Notes under the pieces: model-generated
What the model was told of the DNA's origin: nothing
Databases searched by the model: none
What the model saw: only the letters and a program-made list of their open reading frames with translations
In this document: positions 12,756 through 12,777 of the stretch, piece by piece
How positions within the stretch are numbered: the first letter of the stretch is position 1
How the letters are laid out: every line of letters starts with the position of its first letter
Made by a program: the position numbers and the translations under genes
Assembly (NCBI GenBank): GCA_964582525.1
Contig: CAZOSP010000098.1
Location: 1 to 12,777 of the forward strand
Source of the DNA: BB31 sp964582525
GTDB lineage: Bacteria; Pseudomonadota; Gammaproteobacteria; Beggiatoales; Beggiatoaceae
Direction: 5' to 3'
DNA: 12,777 nucleotides

Positions 12756-12777
12756 TTATACCCTTTATACCCTTTAT

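Overview
The window looks like chromosomal DNA from a gammaproteobacterium, most plausibly a sulfur-oxidising Thiotrichales/Thiothrix-like organism. This is an inference from gene content: a YhfA-type OsmC protein, a PqiB/MCE protein, a YcfH-type TatD, HypA/HypB and a bacterial V/A-type ATPase in one stretch. No RNA gene or taxonomic marker was available to confirm it. Core genes have moderate GC, and the last ~900 bases are clearly AT-richer and accessory in character.

Left part (1-3630). The window opens in the C-terminus and right end of an IS66-family element (1-246), followed by dnaN (504-1613) with a recognisable promoter. dnaN lacks its usual partners: the flank visible upstream is IS66, and neither recF nor gyrB follows. 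Between dnaN and the next gene is a structured, non-coding ~220-base segment (about 1672-1895). It shares ordered landmarks with HEARO/omega RNAs, the guide RNAs of IscB/IsrB nucleases, but no nuclease gene is present. Next come a PqiB-like membrane-anchored protein with two MCE domains and an unusual C-terminal domain (1962-3380), a possible 27-residue membrane peptide (3409-3492), and a perfect 15-bp palindromic terminator.

Central part (3635-10373, all minus strand). In transcription order this reads: GT2 glycosyltransferase, DUF2304 membrane protein, V-ATPase subunits G/H, C, I, K and F, then a 154-base gap and hypA-hypB. Most junctions overlap by 1-4 bases (ATGA or TAATG), which suggests a translationally coupled operon. 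The ATPase set holds only membrane and stalk subunits. The catalytic A and B, the rotor D and the stalk E genes are not in the window. HypA and HypB are nickel-insertion factors for NiFe hydrogenase; no hydrogenase gene is visible.

Right part (10374-12777). A YhfA-like OsmC protein (+) and a TatD-family metal-dependent hydrolase (-) converge on a shared hairpin. Beyond them lie a 5'-truncated DprA-like gene remnant (12013-12426), a probable IS66-type left end (GTAACC..., from 12472), and three near-identical hairpin-forming tandem repeats (12671-12755) that run to the window edge. IS66-type ends at both extremes mean the ~12.2-kb segment between them is flanked by insertion-sequence material.
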